Shown here piece by piece: positions 42,665 through 51,398 of a stretch of 64,000 nucleotides of DNA. The DNA is from Halanaerobium sp964649895. Lineage in GTDB: Bacteria; Bacillota; Halanaerobiia; Halanaerobiales; Halanaerobiaceae. Below the pieces are notes generated by a model that had not been told where the DNA came from, did no database searches, and saw only the letters and a program-made list of their open reading frames with translations. Made by a program: the position numbers and the translations under genes. The stretch spans positions 1-64,000 of the forward strand of contig CAZYRX010000002.1 in NCBI GenBank assembly GCA_964649895.1. The letters are read 5' to 3'. Position 1 is the stretch's first letter, and each line of letters starts with the position of its first letter.

Positions 42665-43821
42665 AAGTTTTACTTGTTAACCATTTTCCACTTGAGGGGT
42701 CAGGAAGTGGAGTTTACACCAAAAATATAGCCCAGCATTTACTTGATGAAGGTCACCAGGTAAAAGTAATTGTGGTAGATAGTGAAATTAACGATAATTA
42801 CAATTTTCCGGTAGAAACAATTTTAGACTATAATTTCCCCTGTTTTACAACACACCCCAAAAGTAATAATCAATTTTATAACTTGACCAGAGAGGAAATG
42901 AATCAATATTTGAAGAGATTTATAAAAGTTGTTATAAATACAGCAGAAGATTTTAATGCTGATATAATTCACTGCCAGCACCTCTGGGTAGCTCCTTATG
43001 CTGCAAAATTATCTGGTATTCCTTATATTATAACTGCTCACGGCACCGATATTAGAGGCTACAAAAAGGATAAAAGATATAGACATATAGCACTCAAAGG
43101 AGCGGCGGGTGCAGAAAAAATAATTACTATCTCAAATCAGGTTCATGAAGATGTAAAAAAATATTATTTTGCAGATGAAGAAAAACTTAAAAAAATCTTA
43201 AATGGTGTTGACGAGAAATTATTCAAGCCAATTAATGTCAACAGATTAGAACTTCTTAAAAAATACATTAAAATAGATGTAGATCCTCCATATTTGATTA
43301 CCTTTGTCGGAAAATTAACCAATTTTAAAGGAGTTGATTTACTCATAGATGCAGCTAATAAATATGAAAAAATATTCCCAGGTATCACTACACTTATTAT
43401 TGGGAATGGAGAATCAAGAGAGCAGTTAGAAAAACAGGTTGAAAAATTAAAATTAGATAATGTTCATTTTCTTGGAAATCTTCCTCAAAGTGTACTCCCT
43501 GCATTTTATAGTTCAGCAGATCTTTCAATAGTTCCATCAAGAGTCGAACCATTTGGACTTGTTGCAGTGGAAGCTTTAGCATGTGGTACTCCGGTAATTG
43601 CATCAAACGCTGGTGGTTTACCTGATTTTATAAATGAAGATGTAGGAAGACTATTCGAAATGAATAACAGCAGTGATTTAGCAGATAAAATAATAGCTGC
43701 TTTAAAGAACAATGATAAAGATAAAAAGGGCAAAAAAGCTGCAGACTATGCTTTAAATAATTTTTCCTGGAATAAAGTTATTGAAGAAGTATTGTCAGTC
43801 TACCAGAATGCATTAGCTTAG
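42661..43821 (+). CDS. GT4 family glycosyltransferase
   Basis: The 386-residue retaining transferase has the GT-B fold. The N-terminal MKVLLVNHFPLEGSGSGVYT shows a Gly-rich acceptor loop. A HGTD motif (ITAHGTDIRGYKK) lies near residue 125. The nucleotide-sugar motif PSRVEPFGLVAVEALACG, with the ExxxxxxxE signature of the family, lies near 290. It is translationally coupled to the preceding transferase (ATGA overlap) and 12 bp from the next gene. The donor is not evident from the sequence. Confidence 0.92.
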   Translation: MKVLLVNHFPLEGSGSGVYTKNIAQHLLDEGHQVKVIVVDSEINDNYNFPVETILDYNFPCFTTHPKSNNQFYNLTREEMNQYLKRFIKVVINTAEDFNADIIHCQHLWVAPYAAKLSGIPYIITAHGTDIRGYKKDKRYRHIALKGAAGAEKIITISNQVHEDVKKYYFADEEKLKKILNGVDEKLFKPINVNRLELLKKYIKIDVDPPYLITFVGKLTNFKGVDLLIDAANKYEKIFPGITTLIIGNGESREQLEKQVEKLKLDNVHFLGNLPQSVLPAFYSSADLSIVPSRVEPFGLVAVEALACGTPVIASNAGGLPDFINEDVGRLFEMNNSSDLADKIIAALKNNDKDKKGKKAADYALNNFSWNKVIEEVLSVYQNALA

Positions 43822-43833
43822 GAGGAATTATAA

Positions 43834-45612
43834 ATGAAGACAATAATAGTTATTCCAACATACTGGGGTAGAGACAGTGAAACTGGCTGGCAGTTGGGTG
43901 ATGAAATTTATGATCATCCAACACCAATTGATCAGGAGGGAACTCTTGGCAGAACACTTGAGAGCATGAAGATTATTAAAAACAAAGATTTTGAACTCAT
44001 AATTCTTGCTGCAGTTACAGCACCAGAATTAGAAGAAGAAGCTGAGCAGCAGCTCAAAAAAATTATCAAAGAACACTGTCCCGCTGTCAAAACATATTTA
44101 ATCGGGGATAAAGAATTAAATAAAGTTAAAGAAATTTATAGAAATAAATCGGATATTAATACAGATCTTCTCTGTCTAAAAGGATATTCCAATATACGCA
44201 ACATCTGTCTTTACTCTTCCTATGTGATGGAAGCAGATACTGCAATTCTCATTGATGATGACGAAGTCTTTGAAGATCCTGATTTTATTGACAAAGCTGA
44301 AGAATTTATTGGCGGCCGCCTCTATGGACAAACTGTAGATGGAGTTGCAGGCTACTATTTAAATAGAAAAGGTGAATACTATGATGATGTAGAAATAGAA
44401 CCATGGATGACTTTCTGGAATCGATTCGGAAGTAAGACTAGGGCTTTTGATAAAATTATCGGAAGTGAACCAAGGCTTAAAAAAACCCCCTTTGCTTTTG
44501 GAGGTTTAATGGTTATACATCGAAATCTCTTCAGGATTGTGCCATTTGATCCAGAGATGACTAGAGGTGAAGATATAGATTATTTAATTAATGCTAAAAT
44601 GTTTGGCTTTAATTTTTTTCTGGATAATAAACTTTCAATTAAACATCTTCCTCCAAAAAAACATCACCCTGTCTGGCAGAGATTAAGACAGGATATTTAT
44701 CGTTTCTTTTATGAAAAAAGCAAATTAGAAACTCAGTTTGAAAAGCCAAATATGATTGAAGTTACACCAGAAGATTTCGATCCATATCCAGGAGAATTTA
44801 TGAAAAAAGACCTTGAAGATAAAGTAACTAAAACTAATCTTATTCTTGCCCTTGATTATTTGACAAATAATCAAGTTGAAGATGCTAAAGGAGCAATCAA
44901 GAATATTTATATTTCTAAATATGATGCTGTTCCAGAAAAAAATGTTTTTGAAGAATATCTTAAAATTCAATCTGAATGGCGGGAATTATTAACCTTTGCC
45001 AAAGAAGAAGCATATGATTTAAGAGAAATATTTAAGTCAAATAAATTATTTCCAGAAGAAATAGAAAAAGAACTGGATAAAAAAACAGCAGATAATAAAG
45101 ATGAAATTAAAACTTTTCAACTGGAAATGTTTGCTGATCTTAATTACGAAGAAAAAATGGCACTCATAGATATTTCGGAAATTAAACGTTATAAACCAGA
45201 TGAAAATATAATAAATCATGGTGAAGCAGATAACACTTTATACATAATCTTATCTGGCAGAGCTAAAATAACAGAATACAACGAAAATGAATCTAAAAGT
45301 GAAGACGAGGTAATACTTGCTGAAATGACTGAAGGAGATTTTTTTGGCCTCACATCTTTGATTTCAAAAGACAATAATATTTATCGCGGAGTAGTTACTG
45401 CAATAGATCCTGTTGTAGTTTTAAGTTTTCCCAGAGATAAATTGGTTGATTTTTTCCATAAATATCATAAATCAGGTATTAATCTGCTGCTGTATTTTAT
45501 TGAAAAATTAAACAAACATTTAAATATCATTGCAGAACTTTATGCAGAAACACAAATTAAAACACAGGATATAGAATCTGCTATTCAAGAAGAAAATAAC
45601 TTCTCAGAGTAA
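43834..45612 (+). CDS. GT-A glycosyltransferase fused to a cyclic-nucleotide-binding-type domain
   Basis: The 592-residue protein starts with a GT2-like domain (MKTIIVIPTYWGRDSETGW). The metal motif IDDDEVFEDPDF lies at about 140-151 and a second acidic motif RGEDIDY at 244-250, followed by a helical region to about 430. The C terminus (about 435-565) is a cNMP-type beta-roll: NIINHGEADNTLYIILSGRA, GDFFGLTSLI at 501-510, and the Arg of YRGVVTA at 518. The usual Glu of the phosphate-binding cassette is replaced, so the ligand may not be cAMP. No HTH follows, so it is not a Crp regulator. An enzyme gated by a small molecule is inferred. It ends the CBS-GT-GT4 operon at a terminator. Confidence 0.85.
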   Translation: MKTIIVIPTYWGRDSETGWQLGDEIYDHPTPIDQEGTLGRTLESMKIIKNKDFELIILAAVTAPELEEEAEQQLKKIIKEHCPAVKTYLIGDKELNKVKEIYRNKSDINTDLLCLKGYSNIRNICLYSSYVMEADTAILIDDDEVFEDPDFIDKAEEFIGGRLYGQTVDGVAGYYLNRKGEYYDDVEIEPWMTFWNRFGSKTRAFDKIIGSEPRLKKTPFAFGGLMVIHRNLFRIVPFDPEMTRGEDIDYLINAKMFGFNFFLDNKLSIKHLPPKKHHPVWQRLRQDIYRFFYEKSKLETQFEKPNMIEVTPEDFDPYPGEFMKKDLEDKVTKTNLILALDYLTNNQVEDAKGAIKNIYISKYDAVPEKNVFEEYLKIQSEWRELLTFAKEEAYDLREIFKSNKLFPEEIEKELDKKTADNKDEIKTFQLEMFADLNYEEKMALIDISEIKRYKPDENIINHGEADNTLYIILSGRAKITEYNENESKSEDEVILAEMTEGDFFGLTSLISKDNNIYRGVVTAIDPVVVLSFPRDKLVDFFHKYHKSGINLLLYFIEKLNKHLNIIAELYAETQIKTQDIESAIQEENNFSE

Positions 45613-45645
45613 AGTTCTTTATCAAATTATAAATTAACCAGTCCA

Positions 45646-45683
45646 ATAAGAAAAGGACAACAATATTGTTGTCCTTTTCTTAT
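45646..45683. terminator. Bidirectional terminator, perfect 38-bp palindrome
   Basis: Both arms match perfectly over 19 bases (core GGACAACAAT with ATTGTTGTCC) and are flanked by A- and T-rich tails. It lies between the convergent glycosyltransferase operon and the DUF1295 gene. Confidence 0.85.
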
Positions 45684-45774
45684 CTTCTAAACTTAAAATA
45701 TTTAAATGAAGTCAAGTATTCATTTATACTTCCTATTATTTAAAATTATATAATTTAAATTAAAATTAATCTGA

Positions 45775-46551
45775 TTAATCTTTAGGAAACCAGGGGAAAA
45801 ACTTATTTGTTTTTTCTGCATATTGCTGATATTCTTCATCATCAGCATATCTTTTTTCAAGTAGTGGCACTCCAGAAACAAATAAAAGCAAAAATGTTAT
45901 CAGTATTGGACTATAAATAAATTTCCAGCCACCACTCACTGAAACAGTAATGAGATATATACCCCACCAGATAAGTGTTTCACCAAAATAATTAGGATGT
46001 CGACTGTATTTCCAGACTCCTTCTTTTATGATATGACCATCCTTTTCTTCAGGATCTTTATTTTTGAATTCTGCCAGCTGTTTATCAGCAAAAAATTCAA
46101 AAGCAAAACCAATTAGCCAAACAAGCAGACCTAAATAATCAAATAATTTTAATCCACTGTATTGTGAAGAAATAACCTTAAAAATTGGTGATGCAATAAT
46201 GAAAAGCAGCACAGCCTGCAGCATAAATATCTGGAAAAAAGACCTCAAATAAAAATTATCCCAGTCCCGTCTCCACTTTGCATAGCGATAGTCCTCTTCA
46301 GCATTCCAATTTCTTTTAAATAAATGATAGGCCAACCTTAAACCCCAGATTGTAACGATAAGTGCAATCATCATTGATCTTAAGTTAAAATTATTTGTTA
46401 TATATAGGGCAAAGTTTGCAGAAAGAACATATCCTAACCCCCATGCAATATCAATTAAAGCATTATTTTTCCTATAAACTGCTATTAGAAAAAAAATACT
46501 AAAATAAACAATAATGAAAAGAAAAACCTGTGAATATATAGAATTCAGCAT
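45775..46551 (-). CDS. DUF1295 integral membrane protein (steroid-5-alpha-reductase-like)
   Basis: The 258-residue protein has about six membrane helices and the C-terminal motif KYSRHPNYFGETLIWWGIYL (about 180-200), which defines DUF1295 and related isoprenylcysteine methyltransferase-like enzymes. Members bind NADPH or a methyl donor and act on lipids. WGLRLAYHLFKRNW near residue 72 is also typical. It lies two bases downstream of the DhaL-DegV fusion gene, suggesting a joint role in lipid metabolism, which is inferred. Confidence 0.82.
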   Translation of the reverse strand: MLNSIYSQVFLFIIVYFSIFFLIAVYRKNNALIDIAWGLGYVLSANFALYITNNFNLRSMMIALIVTIWGLRLAYHLFKRNWNAEEDYRYAKWRRDWDNFYLRSFFQIFMLQAVLLFIIASPIFKVISSQYSGLKLFDYLGLLVWLIGFAFEFFADKQLAEFKNKDPEEKDGHIIKEGVWKYSRHPNYFGETLIWWGIYLITVSVSGGWKFIYSPILITFLLLFVSGVPLLEKRYADDEEYQQYAEKTNKFFPWFPKD

Positions 46552-46553
46552 AC

Positions 46554-48356
46554 TTATCCTTCCTCTCTTTCTATTAAAGCCACAGCTGTACTTCCCCTCC
46601 CAGCATTAATTGCTACAATGGGAGAAATATCCTCAATAAATTCCACCTCTTTATTTAATAGCTTATTAAAGCTTTTTTTATATTTTTCTGCTCTTTCTTT
46701 GTCATCACCATGGACAACAGCATATCTTTTGATTCCTTTGTTTTGCTGATGTTTTTCTAAAATGGAACTAATCTTTTTGAAATTACCTCTTTTGCTGAAT
46801 GCTTTAGCAAAAGCAATGCCATTACCTTCTCTATCAATAGAAATTATTGGCTTCAAATTTAAAATAGTCGCTAATTTTCCTTTGAGAGGACTTACTCGTC
46901 CACCTTTTACCATGTATTTAAAATCATCCACACTTACATAGATATAGATATTTTCTCTTATATTCTTTAAATAATCTACTGTTTCTTCAAAATTACTGCC
47001 TTTATCAACCTGTTCAGCTGCCTCAATAACTAATAAACCCTGAGCACCAGAATTAGTTTTGGAATCTATTACAGCTATCTCAATATCTTTATTTTCTTTT
47101 GTTATATTTTCGGCAGCTTTTGCAAATGTATCATAAGTACCGCTCATTTGAGAAGAGACAGTAACTGCAATTATTGAATCATAATGATCTGCAAGATAAG
47201 CAAATTTATTTTCCACTGACTTAATTGTAGGCTGTGCAGAAGATGGATATTCATCTGCCTGATCCAGCATTTGAAAGAATTTACTGCTGTTTAGTGTTAA
47301 TTTATCGAGATAATTTGTTCCATCAATAAGAATATTTAGTGGAATAACATGAATTTGATTTTTATCAATGATATCAGAAGGTAAATCTGCTATAGAATCG
47401 GTAACAATAGCTATTTTAGATTTTCTATTATATTTAACATTATATTGAAGCTGCATATCATCTGCTTTTTGGTCAATTATATCTGATATTTTATCGAGTC
47501 TGGCAAAAAATTCTGCAGGCTCATTAGTATGAATATGCAGTCTCATTTTATTTTTATCTCCTGCTGTAATAATTGAATCTCCTAAGTCATTTATCTTATT
47601 TCTTAATTGAGAAAGATCAATAATTAAATTTTCAATATATGCTTCAGTACAATAACGAAATTTTATATCCTCTTCGCCTACTAAATGATCTTCTTCTATT
47701 TTATCTAATTCAATTTTTGCTTCTATTTGCAAATCTTTTAAATTTCCATTTTTTATAAATCTGACAACTCCCTGCAGAAAATAGACAAAAGCTTGAGCTC
47801 CTGAATCAACTACATCTGCTTTTCTTAAAACTTCTAATTTATCTTTTGTTTCAATTAGTGAGCTGCAGGCAGTGTCTAATGACTTTTCCATGATTTCTGC
47901 AAAATCATCACTCTTGTCTTTCAAATTCTTTATTGATTCTGACCAAGCTTTCATTACAGTTAAAATTGTTCCTTCAACAGGGTTACTCATTCCTTGATAA
48001 GTATAATTAACTGCACTTTCAACTGCAGATGCAAAGCCATTAACATTTATATAGTCTTCTGAAGATATACTGTTTTTAAGACCATTAATAAATTGAGCAA
48101 AAATGATACCCGAGTTTCCTATTGCCCCCTTTAATGCTGCATCTCCCATTGATTTTAAAGTCACTTTAAGTGAATTATCTTTCACAATTTCATTTTTAAC
48201 AACTGAGAGTGTCCTGCTTAAATTACTACCTGTATCACCATCAGCCACAGGAAAAAGATTATTTTCATTTAACTCTCTTCTATTTTTTATCACCTCTCTG
48301 GCACCAGATAAAAAAGCATAATACATTCTTCTGCCGTCAAGATAAGTTATCTTCAA
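46554..48356 (-). CDS. DhaL-DegV fusion, one-piece fatty-acid-kinase-like protein
   Basis: The 600 residues join a DhaL kinase domain (about 1-205; DGDTGSNL near residue 40 and GNSGIIFAQF near 80) and a FakA-type middle domain (FRYCTEAYI near 228, RLHIHTNEP near 272). The C-terminal DegV domain runs from about 312 to 600 (IVTDSIADLP, SSAQPT, TVSSQMSGTY, VKGGRVS). In Staphylococcus, FakA (kinase) and FakB (a DegV fatty-acid carrier) are separate proteins. Here the carrier replaces the FakA C terminus. Fatty-acid phosphorylation is inferred. It starts at TTG with GGGGGGA upstream. Confidence 0.85.
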   Translation of the reverse strand: MKITYLDGRRMYYAFLSGAREVIKNRRELNENNLFPVADGDTGSNLSRTLSVVKNEIVKDNSLKVTLKSMGDAALKGAIGNSGIIFAQFINGLKNSISSEDYINVNGFASAVESAVNYTYQGMSNPVEGTILTVMKAWSESIKNLKDKSDDFAEIMEKSLDTACSSLIETKDKLEVLRKADVVDSGAQAFVYFLQGVVRFIKNGNLKDLQIEAKIELDKIEEDHLVGEEDIKFRYCTEAYIENLIIDLSQLRNKINDLGDSIITAGDKNKMRLHIHTNEPAEFFARLDKISDIIDQKADDMQLQYNVKYNRKSKIAIVTDSIADLPSDIIDKNQIHVIPLNILIDGTNYLDKLTLNSSKFFQMLDQADEYPSSAQPTIKSVENKFAYLADHYDSIIAVTVSSQMSGTYDTFAKAAENITKENKDIEIAVIDSKTNSGAQGLLVIEAAEQVDKGSNFEETVDYLKNIRENIYIYVSVDDFKYMVKGGRVSPLKGKLATILNLKPIISIDREGNGIAFAKAFSKRGNFKKISSILEKHQQNKGIKRYAVVHGDDKERAEKYKKSFNKLLNKEVEFIEDISPIVAINAGRGSTAVALIEREEG

Positions 48357-48497
48357 GTTAATCCCCCCTCAATAGATTATATTTATCTAATTTAAGAAAT
48401 ATAAATTAATAATCATTACTACTAATATTATTATATCTTGTATTAGATTAAATTAAAAGTTATTAAAAACAATTTCTAAATATTTTCTAAAAAATAC

Positions 48498-48526
48498 TTG
48501 ACTTTAGATGAATGTCTAATTATAAT
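48498..48526 (+). promoter_or_regulatory. Promoter of the ArsR-type gene with operator in its spacer
   Basis: TTGACT (48498-48503) and TATAAT (48521-48526) are separated by 17 bp. The spacer holds TTAGATGAATGTCTAA (48504-48519), an inverted repeat that also appears before the next gene. Confidence 0.75.
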
Positions 48527-48560
48527 TAATTTAGAAGAACATTGAAAGGAGTTGACTTTT

Positions 48561-49625
48561 ATGAAAAAAAATAACTTTGAACTTGATAAATCATTAATTT
48601 ACGAATTTTTATTGAGCCTTTTTCGCTTGAATAATAATGATTCATTGAAACTAGAAGACCTTGATTTGGAAAAAAAGATTAAATTAGATAAAGAAATTGT
48701 TAACTGGGTTGAAAATACAATAACTAAATTTCCAGATGATAAAAAAAATACTTTAGAACTTTTTTTTGATAAAGAAAGTTATTTTGGACTCTGCTTAGTA
48801 TCAGAAATATCTTTGTTAGATTTTAATTCTATAGAAAAATATATTAATCATTTAAAGAACAAAGAAGAAGAAGATTTTTTAAAAAGATTTACTGAATCAG
48901 GTTATGGTCCTGCAATGGATATTAAAAAAGAAAATATTAAAGAACTAATCAAAAATGAAAAAGAAGCTGCAGAATTTGTTCAAACAAAATTAAATCTTTC
49001 TTCTTCACAAAAATGGAACTTACTTCAATTTTATTTTAATCCAGAGAAGATGAAAAGTGATTTTATTGATTTACTCGAATGGTATTATGATAATATCTTT
49101 TCTAAAAATCTAGAATGGATTAAAGTAAATTTCGAAAAAGTTAATAATAATTATCAAGAAAATTTGAAACGCTATGGAGGAAAATATTTAGAAAATATTT
49201 TAAATAAATTTATTGATGATCCACTTGCTGGTGAAAAAGTTACTGTCGCATTTTCTTATTTTTATGAAACTGCATTATTAAATAGTTTTACAGATAGAGG
49301 TCAGACTTTTTATTTGATTGGCTTCCGTTTTCCAGATATTTTTGCTGGAGATGAACAAGGTCTATTAGGAAGTCTTGAACTATTTAAGGCTCTTGCTGAT
49401 GAAACAAGATTAAATATAATTTCTCTATTAGCACAAAAAACTATGTATGGTAATGAGCTTGCTGAAAAACTTAATCTATCAAATGCAACTATCTCACACC
49501 ATGTAAGTAAACTCCTGGTAAATAATATTATTCAGGCAAAAAAGGAAGATAATAAACTGTATTATAAATTTAATAAAAACAAATTTGAAAAAACAGTTTT
49601 AAACGCTGTTAAAAATATTTTTTAA
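48561..49625 (+). CDS. ArsR-type regulator with a long unassigned N-terminal domain
   Basis: Only the last 90 residues or so (about 265-354) are a winged HTH of the ArsR type: LFKALADETRLNIISLLA, NELAEKLNLSNATISHHVSK, and KKEDNKLYYKFNKNK. The first 260 residues are acidic and helical with no recognised motif and form the likely sensory part. The usual ArsR protein is about 100 residues, so this belongs to a long subgroup. The ATG at 48561 has AAAGGAG upstream and was preferred to a TTG inside the site. The operator in its promoter and the copy before the next gene suggest it represses both. Confidence 0.82.
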   Translation: MKKNNFELDKSLIYEFLLSLFRLNNNDSLKLEDLDLEKKIKLDKEIVNWVENTITKFPDDKKNTLELFFDKESYFGLCLVSEISLLDFNSIEKYINHLKNKEEEDFLKRFTESGYGPAMDIKKENIKELIKNEKEAAEFVQTKLNLSSSQKWNLLQFYFNPEKMKSDFIDLLEWYYDNIFSKNLEWIKVNFEKVNNNYQENLKRYGGKYLENILNKFIDDPLAGEKVTVAFSYFYETALLNSFTDRGQTFYLIGFRFPDIFAGDEQGLLGSLELFKALADETRLNIISLLAQKTMYGNELAEKLNLSNATISHHVSKLLVNNIIQAKKEDNKLYYKFNKNKFEKTVLNAVKNIF

Positions 49626-49640
49626 ATTTTTATTTCATAT

Positions 49641-49656
49641 TTAGATGTTTATCTAA
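49641..49656 (+). promoter_or_regulatory. Second copy of the ArsR-type operator
   Basis: TTAGATGTTTATCTAA is the same inverted repeat (TTAGA-N6-TCTAA) as at 48504-48519. It lies 50 bp before the membrane protein start, and a TATAAT at 49685-49690 follows. Confidence 0.65.
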
Positions 49657-49706
49657 CTTCTAGATATTTGATTTTTATCTTATTTATAATTGAGAGGAGA
49701 ATAAAA

Positions 49707-50279
49707 ATGAAATGTTACAAGAAATATTTGTTTATACTTGATTCAATTAATATTTTATTAATTAATCTATCAATTTGTCTTTTTCTAAGCTCAATAATTT
49801 TTTATCTATATAGTCTTAACACAAACCCAGTGTTATTTATCTCAACAATTTTCTTTTTCACTTTGTTGTTCTATCTAAGTTATATTCTAACAGAAAAGCT
49901 GTTTAAAAAACTTCATATAAAAAATATGATAATAATTTCAAAACTTATTATGGGAATTATTACCTTTTGTGCAGCTTTATTGATTTATAACAAATGCAGT
50001 TTCAATTCTAGCAAGATTTATCTCCTAATAATTGGAGCTGTTATCAGCTGGGCATTTTTAAATAAAGCACATATTGAATGTATTTTAAAAAAAGAAAATC
50101 GGATCAGTAATAGCTTAAGTAGATTTATATTCCAATATAATTTAGAAATAATTTTAATTGTTATATTAACATCAGGTATTTTCCTCAATCTTAAAGTGAA
50201 ATATATACCACTACTTCTTATTTTAATTTCGGTTTATTATTTTCTCTCTGGTTATATTAACACTTTTCAAAAATATTAA
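49707..50279 (+). CDS. integral membrane protein of unknown function
   Basis: The 190-residue protein is very hydrophobic, with about six membrane helices and an N-terminal stretch KKYLFILDSINILLINLSIC. Positively charged loops (LTEKLFKKLHIKN near residue 70, LKKENR near 130) give orientation signals. It has no recognised family motif, though the length and helix number would fit half of a major-facilitator protein. It follows the ArsR-type regulator and carries its operator, so it is probably a regulated transporter or membrane sensor. The ATG at 49707 has AGAGGAG upstream. Confidence 0.6.
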   Translation: MKCYKKYLFILDSINILLINLSICLFLSSIIFYLYSLNTNPVLFISTIFFFTLLFYLSYILTEKLFKKLHIKNMIIISKLIMGIITFCAALLIYNKCSFNSSKIYLLIIGAVISWAFLNKAHIECILKKENRISNSLSRFIFQYNLEIILIVILTSGIFLNLKVKYIPLLLILISVYYFLSGYINTFQKY

Positions 50280-50292
50280 TATATAATAGATA

Positions 50293-50345
50293 AAAAGCTC
50301 TATAGAATTATTGATATAGCCAAATATCAACTCCATAGAGCTTTT
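50293..50345. terminator. Bidirectional terminator with nested stems
   Basis: AAAAGCTCTAT pairs with ATAGAGCTTTT, and an inner stem TTGATAT pairs with ATATCAA. It lies between the convergent membrane-protein gene and the ABC-GTPase-binding-protein operon. Confidence 0.75.
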
Positions 50346-50369
50346 ATAATATCATTTATATTAACTTTC

Positions 50370-51398
50370 TTAAACCGCCAAAAGCTCATCCTTTATTCTG
50401 GATAATTTACTTCCATAGCGAAGATCTTCTCGTAAATCTGTCAGTACTTTATCGAGTACTTTAAGTTCTTTCATAAGCTTCTTCTCCTCAGAAGAAGTTT
50501 CAATAATATCTTTTATTCCACCATTATTGATAATTATTCTCTTATCTCCCATTAATGCTAGGATTGGATCATGTGTAGCCATTAAAACTATTTTTTCTTC
50601 ACCAACAAGAAGTTCAAGTGCTTTTTCTCTATTAATTCCAGCATTTTCAATTTCATCTATCAGAATAATCGGAGATGAACTTAAGATTGCAGTATCCGCA
50701 ATCATTAAAGCCCGTGATTGGCCTCCACTTAAACTCGTAATCTGAGCTTCACGGCTAAATTGCTCTCCAGCCAGCTGATTTGCTTCTTTAAAAATTCTTT
50801 CAACTACCTCTTCTTGATTATCTATCAAACGACTTTCGGCATGGAGATTTAAAAATTCCATAACTGAGAGATCCATAACAAAGTTCATATTCTGAGATAA
50901 CTGGGCAACCAGTTTTTTTCCTCCAGTAAAACGCCATTTTTTATCTGGCACTTCATCATTAATTAAAATTTTTCTTTCTGTAGGCGTATCTCCCTGAGCA
51001 GTCCACTCAATGTCTGCTAAAAGTCTACTTTTACCAGATCCAGTTGGTCCTACAATTGAGATAATTTCTCCACTTTTAATATTAAGCTTTTTGTAATTTT
51101 CAACCTTACCATCTTTATCTTTACCAGCTAAAATAGAAAGTGTTCCCACAATAGAATCATCTTCACCTAAAAATTCCTGCATATTTTTTATATGAGAGGA
51201 CAGACTGCTGATAAATTCTTCAAAAGTGTATACCACATCTTCTTTTTCTTCAAGGCTCATATTTTCAAACACTTCTGAAATAGTCTGCCCTTTGTTTTTT
51301 AAAGGAAGTTTTTGATCTTCAAAAAATGCCTCTGTATATGGATATTTATTAATTATTTCTTCAATTGTTAATTTTTTTAATTTATCTTTATTTATCAT
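50370..51398 (-). CDS. soluble ABC-type ATPase with DUF1858-like N-terminus, no permease
   Basis: The 342-residue protein has a N-terminal region (about 8-45, LTIEEIINKYPYTEAFF) resembling DUF1858. The ABC domain has Walker A GPTGSGKS at 117-124, the signature LSGGQSRALMIADT near 224, Walker B IILIDEIENAG and the H-loop LMATHD. There are no membrane segments and no permease gene nearby. It overlaps the GTPase gene by one base. Its role is unknown; ATP-driven assembly or release of a cofactor, not membrane transport, is suggested by context. Confidence 0.8.
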   Translation of the reverse strand: MINKDKLKKLTIEEIINKYPYTEAFFEDQKLPLKNKGQTISEVFENMSLEEKEDVVYTFEEFISSLSSHIKNMQEFLGEDDSIVGTLSILAGKDKDGKVENYKKLNIKSGEIISIVGPTGSGKSRLLADIEWTAQGDTPTERKILINDEVPDKKWRFTGGKKLVAQLSQNMNFVMDLSVMEFLNLHAESRLIDNQEEVVERIFKEANQLAGEQFSREAQITSLSGGQSRALMIADTAILSSSPIILIDEIENAGINREKALELLVGEEKIVLMATHDPILALMGDKRIIINNGGIKDIIETSSEEKKLMKELKVLDKVLTDLREDLRYGSKLSRIKDELLAV

